DNA of 64,000 nt from Bog-473 sp963807675 (GTDB lineage Bacteria; Actinomycetota; Acidimicrobiia; Acidimicrobiales; RAAP-2). The DNA is taken from assembly GCA_963807675.1 (NCBI GenBank), contig CAWECP010000013.1, positions 248,001-312,000 on the forward strand, written 5' to 3'. Position numbers and translations under genes: made by a program. The notes below the pieces were generated by a model. That model made no database searches. It saw nothing but the letters and a program-made list of their open reading frames with translations, and was not told the DNA's origin. Within the stretch, counting starts at the first letter, position 1, and the number at the start of each line of letters is the position of its first letter. Shown here piece after piece: positions 21,264 through 30,299 of the stretch.

Positions 21264-21824
21264 CTAGGCCCGGGTCAGATACTCGCCGCTGCGGGTGTCG
21301 ACCTTCAGGACGTCGCCCGTGTTGACGAAGAGCGGCACCTGCACCACCAGGCCGGTCTGCAGCGTCGCCGGCTTGCGGGCGCCCGAGACGCGGTCGCCCT
21401 GAATCCCCGGTTCGGTCTCGGTCACCGACAGCTCGACGGCCGCCGGCAGGTCGACGCCGACGATCTCGCCGTTGTACATCTGCAGGTTGGCCTCGTCGCC
21501 TTCCTTCAGGTAGTTGGGCGCGTCGCCCAGCGAGTCGGGCGAGGCCGTCATCTGCTCGTAGGTCGTCGTGTCCATGAACACGAAGTCGGCGCCGTCACGG
21601 TAGAGGAACTGCATGTCGCGCTTGTCGATGATGGCCTGCTCGAGCTTTTCGTCGGCGCGGTAGGTGCGCTCGATCACAGCCCCGCTGCGGAGGTTCTTGA
21701 GCTTGGTGCGGACGAAGGCGCCGCCCTTGCCCGGCTTGACGTGCTGGAACTCGACGACATTGAACAGGCCCTCGGGAAGATCCAGGCTCATGCCGTTCTT
21801 CAGGTCATTGGTCGAGACTGCCAT
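21264..21824 (-). CDS. efp: translation elongation factor P
   Basis: A 186-residue three-domain OB-fold protein that rescues ribosomes stalled on polyproline. The tip-loop region KPGKGGAFVRTKLKNL carries the lysine at the modification position, and the C-terminal signature region includes GDRVSGARKPATLQTG and VPLFVNTGDVLKVDT. It should matter here because several window proteins hold long proline runs (for example the RDD protein and the surface protein linker). The ATG lies 20 bp inside the 3' end of the peptidase gene. Confidence 0.96.
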   Translation of the reverse strand: MAVSTNDLKNGMSLDLPEGLFNVVEFQHVKPGKGGAFVRTKLKNLRSGAVIERTYRADEKLEQAIIDKRDMQFLYRDGADFVFMDTTTYEQMTASPDSLGDAPNYLKEGDEANLQMYNGEIVGVDLPAAVELSVTETEPGIQGDRVSGARKPATLQTGLVVQVPLFVNTGDVLKVDTRSGEYLTRA

Positions 21825-22965
21825 GGATGTCCTTCGTGAAGCGGGTAAGGGGGCGGGCGCCGTCCTCGGTCACGACCAGGGTGTCCTCCACGCGGACGCC
21901 GCCGTGCCCGGGGACATAGACACCGGGCTCGACGGTGACGACGAAGCCGGGGGCGAGGATAGCAGTGCCCAGCTGGGACACCGTCGGGGCCTCGTGAATG
22001 TCGAGGCCGACCCCGTGGCCCGTTCCGTGCTCGAAACGGTCGGCCCAGCCGGCGTCGGTGATGATCTGGCGGCACACGTCGTCCACTTCCTTGGCGGAGA
22101 TGCCGGGGCGGACGGCCCGGGCACCAGCGGCCTGCGACGAGCGCACGACCTCGAAGATGCGAGCCAGCTCGCCTTCGGGGTCCTCACCCACGCAGAACGT
22201 CCTCGTCATGTCCGAGCGGTAACCCTCGAACGTGGCGCCGAAGTCGACCACGACCGGGTCGCCCCGGTTGATGGCGCGCCCGCCAGGGTGGTGGTGCGGC
22301 TTGGCCGAGTTCTCGCCCGCCGCCACGATGGTGTCGAAGGCGGTGCTCTCGGCGCCACCCCGCCGCATGGCCGTGTCGAGCTCCAGGGCGAAATGCTCCT
22401 CGGTCACGCCCTGGCCCATGAGCGGCAGCACCTCGAACAGCGCGGCGTCCGCAATGGCGGCGGCGCGCTCCATGCGGGCGATCTCGGCGGGGTCCTTCAC
22501 CTCGCGCAGAGCCTCGACCATCCTGGTGGTGGCCACCAGGTGATCGGCGTCGAGCAGCTCGGCCCAGACGCGCTGGCCGCTCCAACTGACGTTGTCCGCC
22601 TCGAGCCCGATGCGGGTCTGGGCGTGCAGGAGATCTTGGGCCGCCTGGCGCTGGGCCGACACGGGGCCGATGGCGATGTCCACCTGCGCCGCCGCGCCGG
22701 AGCCGTCGAGCTGTTCGGCCGACTGCGTGCGGTAGCGCCCGTCGGTGGTGAGCAGCGCCGCGTCGCGGGTGACGGCGAGGACGCCGGCCGACCCGCTGAA
22801 GCCGGTGAGGTAGCGGATGTTGGGCAGCGTCGTCACCACCAGTGCGTCGACCTCGTGCTGGTCGAAGGCGGCGCGCAATCGGTCCAGACGGCCCGTCACG
22901 AGGATGGGTGGCAGTGCCGACGTCACCGGGGCGTACGGGTTGGGTCGCGTCGTGGTGGTGCTCAT
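21805..22965 (-). CDS. M24-family Xaa-Pro aminopeptidase/dipeptidase
   Basis: A 386-residue metallopeptidase with a creatinase-like N-terminal domain and a pita-bread catalytic domain. Metal ligands: VVVDFGATFEGYRSDMTRTF (two Asp), HGTGHGVGLDIHEAP (His), VVTVEPGVYVPG (Glu) and GVRVEDTLVV (Glu). It removes or splits at proline in short peptides. The start overlaps the aroQ stop by 4 bp and its 3' end overlaps efp by 20 bp, the conserved aroQ-pepP/Q-efp order. Aminopeptidase versus dipeptidase cannot be settled from sequence alone. Confidence 0.92.
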   Translation of the reverse strand: MSTTTTRPNPYAPVTSALPPILVTGRLDRLRAAFDQHEVDALVVTTLPNIRYLTGFSGSAGVLAVTRDAALLTTDGRYRTQSAEQLDGSGAAAQVDIAIGPVSAQRQAAQDLLHAQTRIGLEADNVSWSGQRVWAELLDADHLVATTRMVEALREVKDPAEIARMERAAAIADAALFEVLPLMGQGVTEEHFALELDTAMRRGGAESTAFDTIVAAGENSAKPHHHPGGRAINRGDPVVVDFGATFEGYRSDMTRTFCVGEDPEGELARIFEVVRSSQAAGARAVRPGISAKEVDDVCRQIITDAGWADRFEHGTGHGVGLDIHEAPTVSQLGTAILAPGFVVTVEPGVYVPGHGGVRVEDTLVVTEDGARPLTRFTKDIHGSLDQ

Positions 22966-23405
22966 GGGTCTCCCTTCAACAAGGCGGCGACGGCGTCGAC
23001 GGCGAGCTCGTAGCCCAGGCCGCCGAAGCCGGCGATGACACCGGAGGCCACCGGGGCGAGCACCGACGTATGCCGGAAGGGCTCGCGAGCGGCCGGGTTG
23101 GAGAGGTGCAGTTCGACCACGGGGCCGTCGAACGCCGCCACGGCGTCGTGCAGCGACCACGACGTGTGGCTCAGCGCGCCGGCGTTGATCACCAGTGCGT
23201 CGGCCCGGCCACGCGCGCCGTGGACGGCGTTGATCAGCTCGCCCTCGTGGTTCGTTTGCCGGTGCTCGAGGTCGAGCCCGTGGCGGCCGGCGGCCGCCTC
23301 GGCTCGCTTGACGTGGTCGGCCAGCGTGTCGGTCCCGTAGACGGCGGGCTCACGCTCGCCGAGCAGGTTGAGGTTGGGCCCCGAAAGGAGCAGGACGAGG
23401 CTCAC
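22962..23405 (-). CDS. aroQ: 3-dehydroquinate dehydratase, type II
   Basis: A 147-residue dodecameric enzyme of the shikimate pathway (step 3). SGPNLNLLGEREPAVYG carries the catalytic Arg and Tyr loop, then QTNHEGELINAVHGA, VINAGALSHTSW, VVELHLSNPAAREPFRH and the conserved Glu/His residues. It overlaps aroB and the peptidase by 4 bp on each side, so the shikimate genes and peptidase are one transcription unit. Confidence 0.96.
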   Translation of the reverse strand: MSLVLLLSGPNLNLLGEREPAVYGTDTLADHVKRAEAAAGRHGLDLEHRQTNHEGELINAVHGARGRADALVINAGALSHTSWSLHDAVAAFDGPVVELHLSNPAAREPFRHTSVLAPVASGVIAGFGGLGYELAVDAVAALLKGDP

Positions 23406-24442
23406 GTGTGGGCACCCATGTCAGCCAGGGTAGCGACCACGTCCGCGGCCGCCACGCCTCGCACCGCCTCCACCCCGTTGGGGCCGTCGAGCACGAAGGT
23501 CAGGTCCTGCTGCGCCTTCTTGTCCCGCCCCATGAACGTGACCAGCTCCTCAGCGTCCGCGTCCGCGGGCAGATCGGACGGCAGGTCGAAGCTGCCGATG
23601 ATGGTGCGGTGCTCGGCCACCCGTACCTCGTCGATGCGGCCCAGGCGCTGCGCCAGCAACGCGGCGAAGACGAGGCCGATCGCCACCGCCTCGCCGTGGC
23701 GCAGGTCCCAGTCGGGATGCTCCGCCAGCCCGGCGGCCTCGAGGGCATGGGCCAGGGTGTGGCCGTAGTTGAGGATGATGCGGCGCCCTCCCTCCCGCTC
23801 GTCCTCGCCCACCACCGCCGCCTTGATCCCGACGCAGCGCGCCACCTGCTCGTCGATCGGCTGGTCGGCGCTGGGCGCGTCGCCCAGGAAGGCGTACTTG
23901 GCCATTTCGCCGCGGCCGCAAGCCCACTCGCGGGGCGGCAGCGACGACAGCGTCTCGGTGTCGCACAACACGGCGTTGGGCTGCCAGAAGGCGCCGACCA
24001 GGTTCTTGCCCTCGGGCAGGTTCACCCCGGTCTTGCCGCCGATGGCCGCGTCGACCTGGGCCAGCAGCGAGGTGGCCACGTTCACGTAGGCCGTGCCCCG
24101 GTGGTAGCAGGCGGCGGCGAAGCCGGCGACGTCGGTCACCAGGCCGCCGCCGACCGCGACCACGACGTCCGCCCGGGACAGGGCCGCCGCGGCGAAGCGA
24201 CGGGCCAGCGACTCGACCGTCGCCATCGTCTTGGCGTCCTCCCCGTCGCCGATGATGCAGACCTCGAAGGGGACGCCAAGGTCGAGCCCGTCCAGCCAGC
24301 CGGCGTCGACGATCGACTCCTGCGTGACGACGGCGGCCGATCGGGCCGTCGGCGGCAGGAACCGCGCCACCTCGTGGCGCGTACCGGCGCCCACCAGCAC
24401 CGGGTAGGAGCGGTCCGCCAGGTCGACCGAGAGAGCACGCAT
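23402..24442 (-). CDS. aroB: 3-dehydroquinate synthase
   Basis: A 346-residue NAD- and Zn-dependent enzyme converting DAHP to 3-dehydroquinate. NAD-binding GGGLVTDVAGFAAACYHRG; TSLLAQVDAAIGGKTGVNLP; zinc-site ILNYGHTLAHALE and HGEAVAIGLVFA. ATG 24442 follows the corrected aroK stop (24454) by 11 nt. Length is normal. Confidence 0.96.
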   Translation of the reverse strand: MRALSVDLADRSYPVLVGAGTRHEVARFLPPTARSAAVVTQESIVDAGWLDGLDLGVPFEVCIIGDGEDAKTMATVESLARRFAAAALSRADVVVAVGGGLVTDVAGFAAACYHRGTAYVNVATSLLAQVDAAIGGKTGVNLPEGKNLVGAFWQPNAVLCDTETLSSLPPREWACGRGEMAKYAFLGDAPSADQPIDEQVARCVGIKAAVVGEDEREGGRRIILNYGHTLAHALEAAGLAEHPDWDLRHGEAVAIGLVFAALLAQRLGRIDEVRVAEHRTIIGSFDLPSDLPADADAEELVTFMGRDKKAQQDLTFVLDGPNGVEAVRGVAAADVVATLADMGAHT

Positions 24443-24453
24443 GGGCGCCGGCC

Positions 24454-24992
24454 CTAGGGCTTCCCGCTCAGCGCCGGCCCGTCGGCGTCGACCGCCGCCA
24501 CGATGCGGTCGGCCACCTCCGCCGCCCCGAGGTGGTCGACGTCGATGACGAGGTCGGCCACCTCCGCGTAGAACGGCGCGCGCACCGCGCTCGAGCCGGA
24601 CCATGGCCGCCCCCGGGTCGTCGTCCAGCAGCGGCCGACCGACGCCGTCGCCCACCCGCGCCGCCAGCGTCTCGGGCCGTGCCCGCAGCCACACCACGGT
24701 GCCGCTGCGCGCGATGAGCGCCGCGGGTCTCCGCTCGCAGCACGGCGCCCCCGGCCACCGAGATCACCGCCGGCGTCGGGTCGGCACAGGCGCGGGCGAG
24801 CACCTCGGCCTCGGCCCGGCGGAATGCCGCCTCACCGTCGCGGGCGAACAGCTCGGGGACGCTCAGGCCGGTTTCCGCCTCCACGTCGGCGTCCGAGTCG
24901 CGGTAGGCCCAGCCCAGGCGCCGGGCCACCAGCTGGCCCGTCGTCGTCTTGCCGGCGCCCATCATCCCGACCAGCAGGATGCGGCTCGTCAT
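24454..24992 (-). CDS. aroK: shikimate kinase, with two apparent frameshifts
   Basis: Phosphorylates shikimate. The coding sequence is spread over three frames: ATG 24992 to about 24723 (P-loop LLVGMMGAGKTTTGQLVARR, then YRDSDADVEAETG and VAGGAVLRAETR); then VVWLRARPETLAARVGDGVG and RPLLDDDP in a second frame; then APFYAEVADLVIDVDHLG to a TAG at 24454 in a third. The span of 539 bases equals 179 codons plus two extra bases, so one insertion near 24720-24725 and one near 24580-24588 restore a normal 178-residue enzyme. It shares an ATGA with aroC upstream. Confidence 0.82.
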
Positions 24993-26212
24993 CCGGTCGC
25001 GCGGCCGGGGTCCGAGCTCGGGCGGCTCGTGTTCGGGGCGATCGCGGAGGACGGCGTCGTGCCGAGCGACGCCAAGAAGCCGTCGCGGTTGCGCACGACC
25101 TCGGCCAGGGAGTCGCCCCCGAACTTGCGCAGCGCTTCGTTGGCCAGCACCAGGGCCATCATCGACTCCGCCACCACGCCCATGGCGGGTACGGCGGTCA
25201 CGTCGGTGCGCTCCCGGAAGCTGACCGTGGACTCCTTGGTCACGACGTCGACCGTCTCGAGCACCGGGCGATTGAGCGTGGCCAGCGGCTTCATGGCAAC
25301 CCGGGCCACCAGCAGCGCACCGTTGGAGATGCCTCCTTCGATCCCACCGGCCCGGTCGGTCGGACGCACGTAGCCCTGGGCCTCGTCGAAGCGGATGGCA
25401 TCGTGGGCCTCGGAACCGCGCCGAGCCGCGTTGTCCCACCCCTCGCCGATCTCGACCGCCTTCACGGCCTGGATCGACATCAGCGCCTGGGCGAGGTTGG
25501 CGTCGAGCTTGCGGTCCCAGTGCACGTGGCTGCCCAACCCCACCGGCACCCCGTAGGCCAGGACCTCGGCCACGCCGCCGAGCGAGTCGCCCTCCTTGGC
25601 GGCCGCCTTGACGGCGGCGATCATCGCCTCCTCGGCCAAGGGGTCGAAGCAGCGCACGGCGCTCTCGTCGACCTTCTCCAGGTCGCTCGGCCCGGGCCGC
25701 GGACTGTCGGGGCCGGTGGCGGCCTCGCCAAGCGCCACGATGTGGCTGACCACCGTCGCGCCGAGCTGGGTCAGCAAGAGCTTGGCCAGCGTGCCCGCGG
25801 CCACCCGGGCCGCCGTCTCCCGGGCCGAGGCCCGCTCGAGCACGTCGCGGGCGTCCTCGAAGCCGTACTTGAGCATGCCGGGCAGGTCGGCGTGCCCGGG
25901 CCGGGGCTGGGTCAGCACGTTGGCGGGCACCCCGGGCTCGGGCGACATCTCCTCGGTCCACTTGGGCCACTCCGTGTTGGCGATCTCTATGGCGACCGGG
26001 GAGCCCAGGGTCCGGCCGTGCCGGATGCCGCCGAGGAGGGTGATCTCGTCGGCCTCGAAGCGCATGCGGGGGCCGCGGCCGTAACCGAGGCGGCGCCGGG
26101 CCAGCTCCTCGGCGATGTCGGACGCCTCCACGGGCAGGCCCGCCGGCAGGCCCTCGACGATGACGACGAGCGCGCGCCCATGGGACTCACCGGCGGTCAG
26201 GAAGCGCAGCAC
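24989..26212 (-). CDS. aroC: chorismate synthase
   Basis: A 407-residue FMN-dependent enzyme converting EPSP to chorismate, the branch-point for aromatic amino acids and for the menaquinone genes found at 37-42 kb. Signature regions: FLTAGESHGRALVVIVEGLP, RRRLGYGRGPRM, RPGHADLPGMLKYG, GIEGGISNGALLVARVAMKP. The last 30 residues are a Ser/Pro-rich extension beyond the conserved fold. A 106-bp gap separates it from nfuA; it probably heads the aro unit. Confidence 0.96.
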   Translation of the reverse strand: MLRFLTAGESHGRALVVIVEGLPAGLPVEASDIAEELARRRLGYGRGPRMRFEADEITLLGGIRHGRTLGSPVAIEIANTEWPKWTEEMSPEPGVPANVLTQPRPGHADLPGMLKYGFEDARDVLERASARETAARVAAGTLAKLLLTQLGATVVSHIVALGEAATGPDSPRPGPSDLEKVDESAVRCFDPLAEEAMIAAVKAAAKEGDSLGGVAEVLAYGVPVGLGSHVHWDRKLDANLAQALMSIQAVKAVEIGEGWDNAARRGSEAHDAIRFDEAQGYVRPTDRAGGIEGGISNGALLVARVAMKPLATLNRPVLETVDVVTKESTVSFRERTDVTAVPAMGVVAESMMALVLANEALRKFGGDSLAEVVRNRDGFLASLGTTPSSAIAPNTSRPSSDPGRATG

Positions 26213-26318
26213 ACGGCAAAACTACCGGACGGCCATCGGCGCCCTTGAGCTGGGACGCCCCGATCCCACCCGGTGGGCGCCCGCCTCAGTTCGGCCCCGC
26301 CGGCTCCGGGTCGCCGAC

Positions 26319-26978
26319 TCAGGAGTAGAAGGGGTTGTCTCCGCTGTCGTGGTCGGTGACGTCGAGGACCCGGGTCAGCTCGGGCACCTCTTCGAGCAGC
26401 GTCGTCTCGATGCCCTGGCGCAGCGTCATCTGCGACATGGCGCACCCCTGGCACCCGCCGGAGAGGCGCAGGTACGCCGTCCCGTCTTCTTCGTTGAGCG
26501 CCACCAGGTCGGCGCGGCCGCCGTGGCTGGCGATGGAGGGGTTGACCGCCTGCTCCAGCACGGCGACGACGCGGCGGGCCAGCAGCCCGTCGATGCCCGC
26601 GGCCAGGACTTCGGGCGGCACGCCCGGGTTGGCCTCCTCCGGCGTGGGCGTATTCGGGTTGACCAGCACCAGGCCGCCGCCGCCCTCCTCCGACCACTCG
26701 AGGCGGGCGCCGCGCAGCTGGTCGACACTCGCCTTCGGCACGATGACCTCGAGCTCGTCCTGGACGTGGCGGGCGTCACCCTCGTCGGCGTCGGAGATGG
26801 CCTGGAAGTAGAGGTCGTACACGAACGAGCCCGCCTGGACGCCGCGCACCTCCAGCCAGAGGGCGAGCGTGCCCGGGTCGGGCTCCTGCCCGATCGCCTC
26901 CCGTACGACTTTGTGCGCCTCGGGCGTCAGCGTCACGACAGGGGTGATGGCCTGGAGATTCTCTGTGGTCGTTGCCAT
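26319..26978 (-). CDS. nfuA: NfuA/NifU-like iron-sulfur cluster carrier
   Basis: A 219-residue Fe-S delivery protein. N-terminal A-type-like domain (about residues 12-110) without a full set of scaffold Cys, then a C-terminal Nfu domain with LRLSGGCQGCAMSQMTLRQG, whose CxxC binds a 4Fe-4S cluster. It stands alone between aroC and a 243-bp intergenic region. Architecture matches NfuA rather than stand-alone NifU. Confidence 0.88.
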   Translation of the reverse strand: MATTTENLQAITPVVTLTPEAHKVVREAIGQEPDPGTLALWLEVRGVQAGSFVYDLYFQAISDADEGDARHVQDELEVIVPKASVDQLRGARLEWSEEGGGGLVLVNPNTPTPEEANPGVPPEVLAAGIDGLLARRVVAVLEQAVNPSIASHGGRADLVALNEEDGTAYLRLSGGCQGCAMSQMTLRQGIETTLLEEVPELTRVLDVTDHDSGDNPFYS

Positions 26979-27221
26979 AGGGAGGAGTCTACGGGGTCCC
27001 CGTGGCACAGCCGCCCACTCCGGCAGATGACAGGCCGGGGAAACCGGCCGGGGACCACTTGGGAAGCCGCCCACGGCAACCGGCCAGGGGCGGCCCGGGC
27101 CGTAACGCCGTCGCAATGGGCGTTCGGTCACAAATAACGTGCCCTCAATCAATTCTCACTCGCCCTCCGCAGAGTTTCGGGGTACGGTCCCCCAACTACT
27201 CGACCTTCGGAGGTAGCGGGG

Positions 27222-30116
27222 ATGTTGAAGGTACTTGGTCGGTTCACCGGCGGGCTGACCCTCGTGGCATTGGCAGTCGGTGCGGGCGCGGGGCTCGCCG
27301 CCGTCCCGCTCGCGGCCGGACCGGCCGCTGCAGCGACGACCATCACGGTCAACGACGCCGTCGACAGCGCCACGGTGGCACCGACCAATTGCACGACGGC
27401 TACGGGCGACTGCACCTTGCGATCTGCCGTCGCAGCCTTCAATGCGGTCTCTAACGCCTCGGACGTGACGATCGACTTGCCGGACCCGACCACACTCGGC
27501 GCGGGTCTGAGCGGGTCCTCCTACAACGTGAGCGCGGCCGGCGGCGGCGTCCTGGTCGTCGACAACCCCAACGGCGACTTTCTCACCCTGACGATCTCCT
27601 ACACCGGGCCAAGCGGTCTCGGACCGATCACAGGCACCGGCGACAACATGTTCCAGGTCGACACCGACAACACCCTCGACATGACAGGGTTCTCGCTCTC
27701 CGGCGGCGACAACACGTCGACGACGGCGGACGGTGGTGCCATTCTCGACTACGGGACCCTGAACCTCTCCGGCTCCGAGGTGTACAGCAACGCGGCCTCC
27801 AGCGGCGGTGGTATCGCCGAAGAGACCGAAACCCCGACTGCTGGCCTCCCCGCCATGACCCTCACGGATGACACCATTTCGGACAACACCGCCAACGCCT
27901 TCGCCGGCGGCGTTGGCGCCGGTGACGGGGGCGGCGTGGACATCACCGCCGGCCCGGCCACCATTTCGGGCGGCACCATCGGCGGGACGAGCGGCGCCGA
28001 GGCCGCCGGGAATACCGCGACGGCCCAGGGCGGAGGACTGGCCCTCCTCAGCCCGGATGCGACGACCGTGTCGGATGTCACGATCGGCGGCACCAGCAGC
28101 CTCTCGCAAGGCAACACCGCCAGCGAGGGGGGCGGGGTCGAGTCCGGCGACGGCACCAACGCCATCACCGGCGGCAGCGTGGACTACAACGCCGCCAACG
28201 AGAACGCGACCACCCACTTTTCCGGTACCGGCGGGGGCATCGCTGTTGAGGGTGGCACGAACAGCTTCACCGGCCAAGACGTCGAGCACAACCAGGCCGT
28301 TGCCAGCACCACCACCGGTGCCCCCAATGCCGAGGGTGGCGGGTTCTACGTCAACTACGGCATCGACACGCTGAACGACGAGACGATCACCGACAACACG
28401 GCGACGACCGACGGCACCAGCGCGGTATTCGGCATCGGCGGGGGCCTCTACACCGACGACACCCTCGACGACACCACCGCCGTCGACAACGCTGTCACGG
28501 GTGGATCGATCGACGGCAACCTGGCCTACGAGGGAGGCGGCGTCTACGTCAACGACGGGACGAACACCGTCTCCCAGGTGGACGTCAGCAGCAATACCGC
28601 CACGGACTCGGGCGGTGGATTCTGGATCGAGTTCTCCACCGGGAGCCCCGGCGACGTCGCGACGGTCACGAAGATCAGCCAGTCGACCATCAGTGCCAAC
28701 GCTGCGACCGGGTCCGGCTTCGCCCCTGCGGGCGACGGGGCAGGGATCCTGGCCGATGTCTTTGGTAGCCCCTCCGGGTGCAACACCCTCGACCTGACCA
28801 ACGACACGATCGCAAACAACGCGGCGAGCACCAACGCTGGCGGCTACTACGGGATGGGCTGCACGACGCCCACGACCCACACGACGGCCCTCCTCTTCGA
28901 CACCATCGCCGGCAACAGCGAGGCTGTAACCGGCGGCGCGGCCAACCTCCAGACCACCGACGACTCGGTGATCACCGCCGGCGAGACCATCGTGGCCGGC
29001 GGAACCGCCGGTAACCCGAACTGCGACATCGCCGGAACGGGGAAACTCACCTCGCAGGGCTACAACCTCGACGACGGCACGTCCTGCCACCTCACGGCCA
29101 CCGGTGACATCAGCGGCAAGTCGGCCGACCTGGGTGCCCTGGGGGCCAACGGCGGCCCGACGAACACCGAGCTGCCCGCGACGGGCAGCCCGGCCATCGG
29201 AGCCATCTCCGATTCGGTGTGCACCGGGACCGGGGTGACGACGGACCAGCGCGGGGAGACCCGGCCCTCGGGTGCGACCTACCCCACCTGCACCATCGGC
29301 GCCGTCCAGGTGCCGTTCACGGGTACAGCTCCGCCGCCCCCACCTCCGCCCCCGGCCCCAACCACGGGTTACTGGATGGTCGGCAACGACGGCGGCATCT
29401 TCAACTATGGCAACGCCAGCTTCCACGGCTCCATGGGCGGTCAGCACCTCAACGCCCCGATCGTCGCCATGGCCGGCACGGCGGACGGCGGCGGCTACTG
29501 GGAGGTGGCCTCCGACGGCGGCATCTTCAACTTCGGTGACGCCGTCTTCCACGGCTCCATGGGCGGCCAGCACCTCAACGCCCCGATCGTCGGCATCGCC
29601 GCCACCCCCGACGGCGGCGGCTACTGGGAGGTGGCCTCCGACGGCGGCATCTTCAACTTCGGCGACGCCCACTTCTACGGCTCCATGGGCGGCCAGCACC
29701 TCAACAAGCCGATCGTCGGCATCGCCAGCACCCACGACGGCCTGGGCTACTGGGAGGTGGCCTCCGACGGCGGCATCTTCGCCTACGGCGACGCCCACTT
29801 CTACGGCTCGACCGGGGCGATCCACCTCAACAAGCCGGTGGTCGCCATGGTGGCCACCGCCGACGGCGGCGGCTACTGGTTCGTGGCCTCCGACGGCGGC
29901 ATCTTCAACTACGGCGACGCCGCCTTCTTCGGCTCCGCCGGGTCGCTCACCCTGGCCCAGCCGGTGGTCGGCATGGGCGTCGCCCCCCAAGGCGGCGGCT
30001 ACTGGCTCTTCGCCGCCGACGGTGGCCTGTTCAACTACGGCAGCGCGACCTACCTGGGCTCGGTCCCGGGTTCGGGCGTGCACGTGACCAACATCGTCGG
30101 GGGCGCCACAACGTAG
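27222..30116 (+). CDS. secreted beta-helix surface protein with C-terminal 42-residue repeats
   Basis: A 964-residue secreted protein. Residues 1-38 form a Sec signal peptide (GLTLVALAVGAGAGLAAV, cleavage after AAAA). Residues about 40-690 are rich in short Gly/Asn/Thr turns such as GGGVYVNDGTNTVSQVDVSS, the pattern of a right-handed parallel beta-helix of the polymorphic outer-membrane/pectate-lyase type. A proline linker (about 699-713) leads to six tandem 42-residue repeats (716-964) of the form GYW-VASDGGIF-FGDA-F-GSMGG. GGAGG lies 8 nt before the ATG. There is no sortase motif or C-terminal membrane helix. Likely an adhesin or glycan-binding exoprotein; function is not known from sequence. 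Confidence 0.8.
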   Translation: MLKVLGRFTGGLTLVALAVGAGAGLAAVPLAAGPAAAATTITVNDAVDSATVAPTNCTTATGDCTLRSAVAAFNAVSNASDVTIDLPDPTTLGAGLSGSSYNVSAAGGGVLVVDNPNGDFLTLTISYTGPSGLGPITGTGDNMFQVDTDNTLDMTGFSLSGGDNTSTTADGGAILDYGTLNLSGSEVYSNAASSGGGIAEETETPTAGLPAMTLTDDTISDNTANAFAGGVGAGDGGGVDITAGPATISGGTIGGTSGAEAAGNTATAQGGGLALLSPDATTVSDVTIGGTSSLSQGNTASEGGGVESGDGTNAITGGSVDYNAANENATTHFSGTGGGIAVEGGTNSFTGQDVEHNQAVASTTTGAPNAEGGGFYVNYGIDTLNDETITDNTATTDGTSAVFGIGGGLYTDDTLDDTTAVDNAVTGGSIDGNLAYEGGGVYVNDGTNTVSQVDVSSNTATDSGGGFWIEFSTGSPGDVATVTKISQSTISANAATGSGFAPAGDGAGILADVFGSPSGCNTLDLTNDTIANNAASTNAGGYYGMGCTTPTTHTTALLFDTIAGNSEAVTGGAANLQTTDDSVITAGETIVAGGTAGNPNCDIAGTGKLTSQGYNLDDGTSCHLTATGDISGKSADLGALGANGGPTNTELPATGSPAIGAISDSVCTGTGVTTDQRGETRPSGATYPTCTIGAVQVPFTGTAPPPPPPPPAPTTGYWMVGNDGGIFNYGNASFHGSMGGQHLNAPIVAMAGTADGGGYWEVASDGGIFNFGDAVFHGSMGGQHLNAPIVGIAATPDGGGYWEVASDGGIFNFGDAHFYGSMGGQHLNKPIVGIASTHDGLGYWEVASDGGIFAYGDAHFYGSTGAIHLNKPVVAMVATADGGGYWFVASDGGIFNYGDAAFFGSAGSLTLAQPVVGMGVAPQGGGYWLFAADGGLFNYGSATYLGSVPGSGVHVTNIVGGATT
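29367..30113 (+). repeat. six tandem 126-bp repeats encoding 42-residue modules
   Basis: Units start at 29367, 29493, 29619, 29745, 29871 and 29997; the last is about 9 bp shorter and more divergent. Units 2-4 are nearly identical over long stretches (GYWEVASDGGIF, then HFYGSMGGQHLN), which suggests recent duplication or conversion. Each unit reads as four short strands, as in one blade of a beta-propeller, so six units could make a six-bladed propeller. The structural idea is inference. Confidence 0.85.
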
Positions 30117-30139
30117 CTGTCGGTCTGATCACTGGCCTC

Positions 30140-30179
30140 GACCGCCCGGGTCCTTCTGTCTGGAGGAGCTCGGGCGGTC
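30140..30179 (+). terminator. GC-rich hairpin after the surface protein gene
   Basis: A perfect 9-bp inverted repeat, GACCGCCCG and CGGGCGGTC, with a 22-nt loop, starts 24 bp after the stop at 30116. No U-run follows. Probably a transcription terminator isolating the surface protein gene from the next gene; inferred from symmetry. Confidence 0.5.
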
Positions 30180-30287
30180 CCCACGGCCCGAGTCAATGCC
30201 TGACGACGGGGCGTTTGGCTGGGTGGTCGTGCGCGCGGTGTGACGAATTCGCGGCAGAAAAGGCGCCGGCGCGCGCGGTGCACGCTG

Positions 30288-30293
30288 TAACGT
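30288..30293 (+). promoter_or_regulatory. TAnnnT -10 box (leaderless) of the cysteine-rich protein gene
   Basis: Reads TAACGT and ends 6 nt before GTG 30300, with no Shine-Dalgarno in between. Fits the leaderless pattern seen at other genes in the window. Confidence 0.45.
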
Positions 30294-30299
30294 CCTGCC

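Noticed and set aside
26979..27221. Small gene or RNA in the 243-bp gap before the surface protein.
   Set aside because: No conserved frame, tRNA-like arm or clear promoter beyond weak AT-richer stretches near 27130-27180.
27156..30083. A 975-residue antisense open frame across the surface-protein gene.
   Set aside because: It is a shadow created by GC-rich codons and regular GGC/GAC repeats; no start signal, domain or sensible composition (Val/Gly/Ala/Arg shuffle). The sense strand has a signal peptide and good ribosome site.
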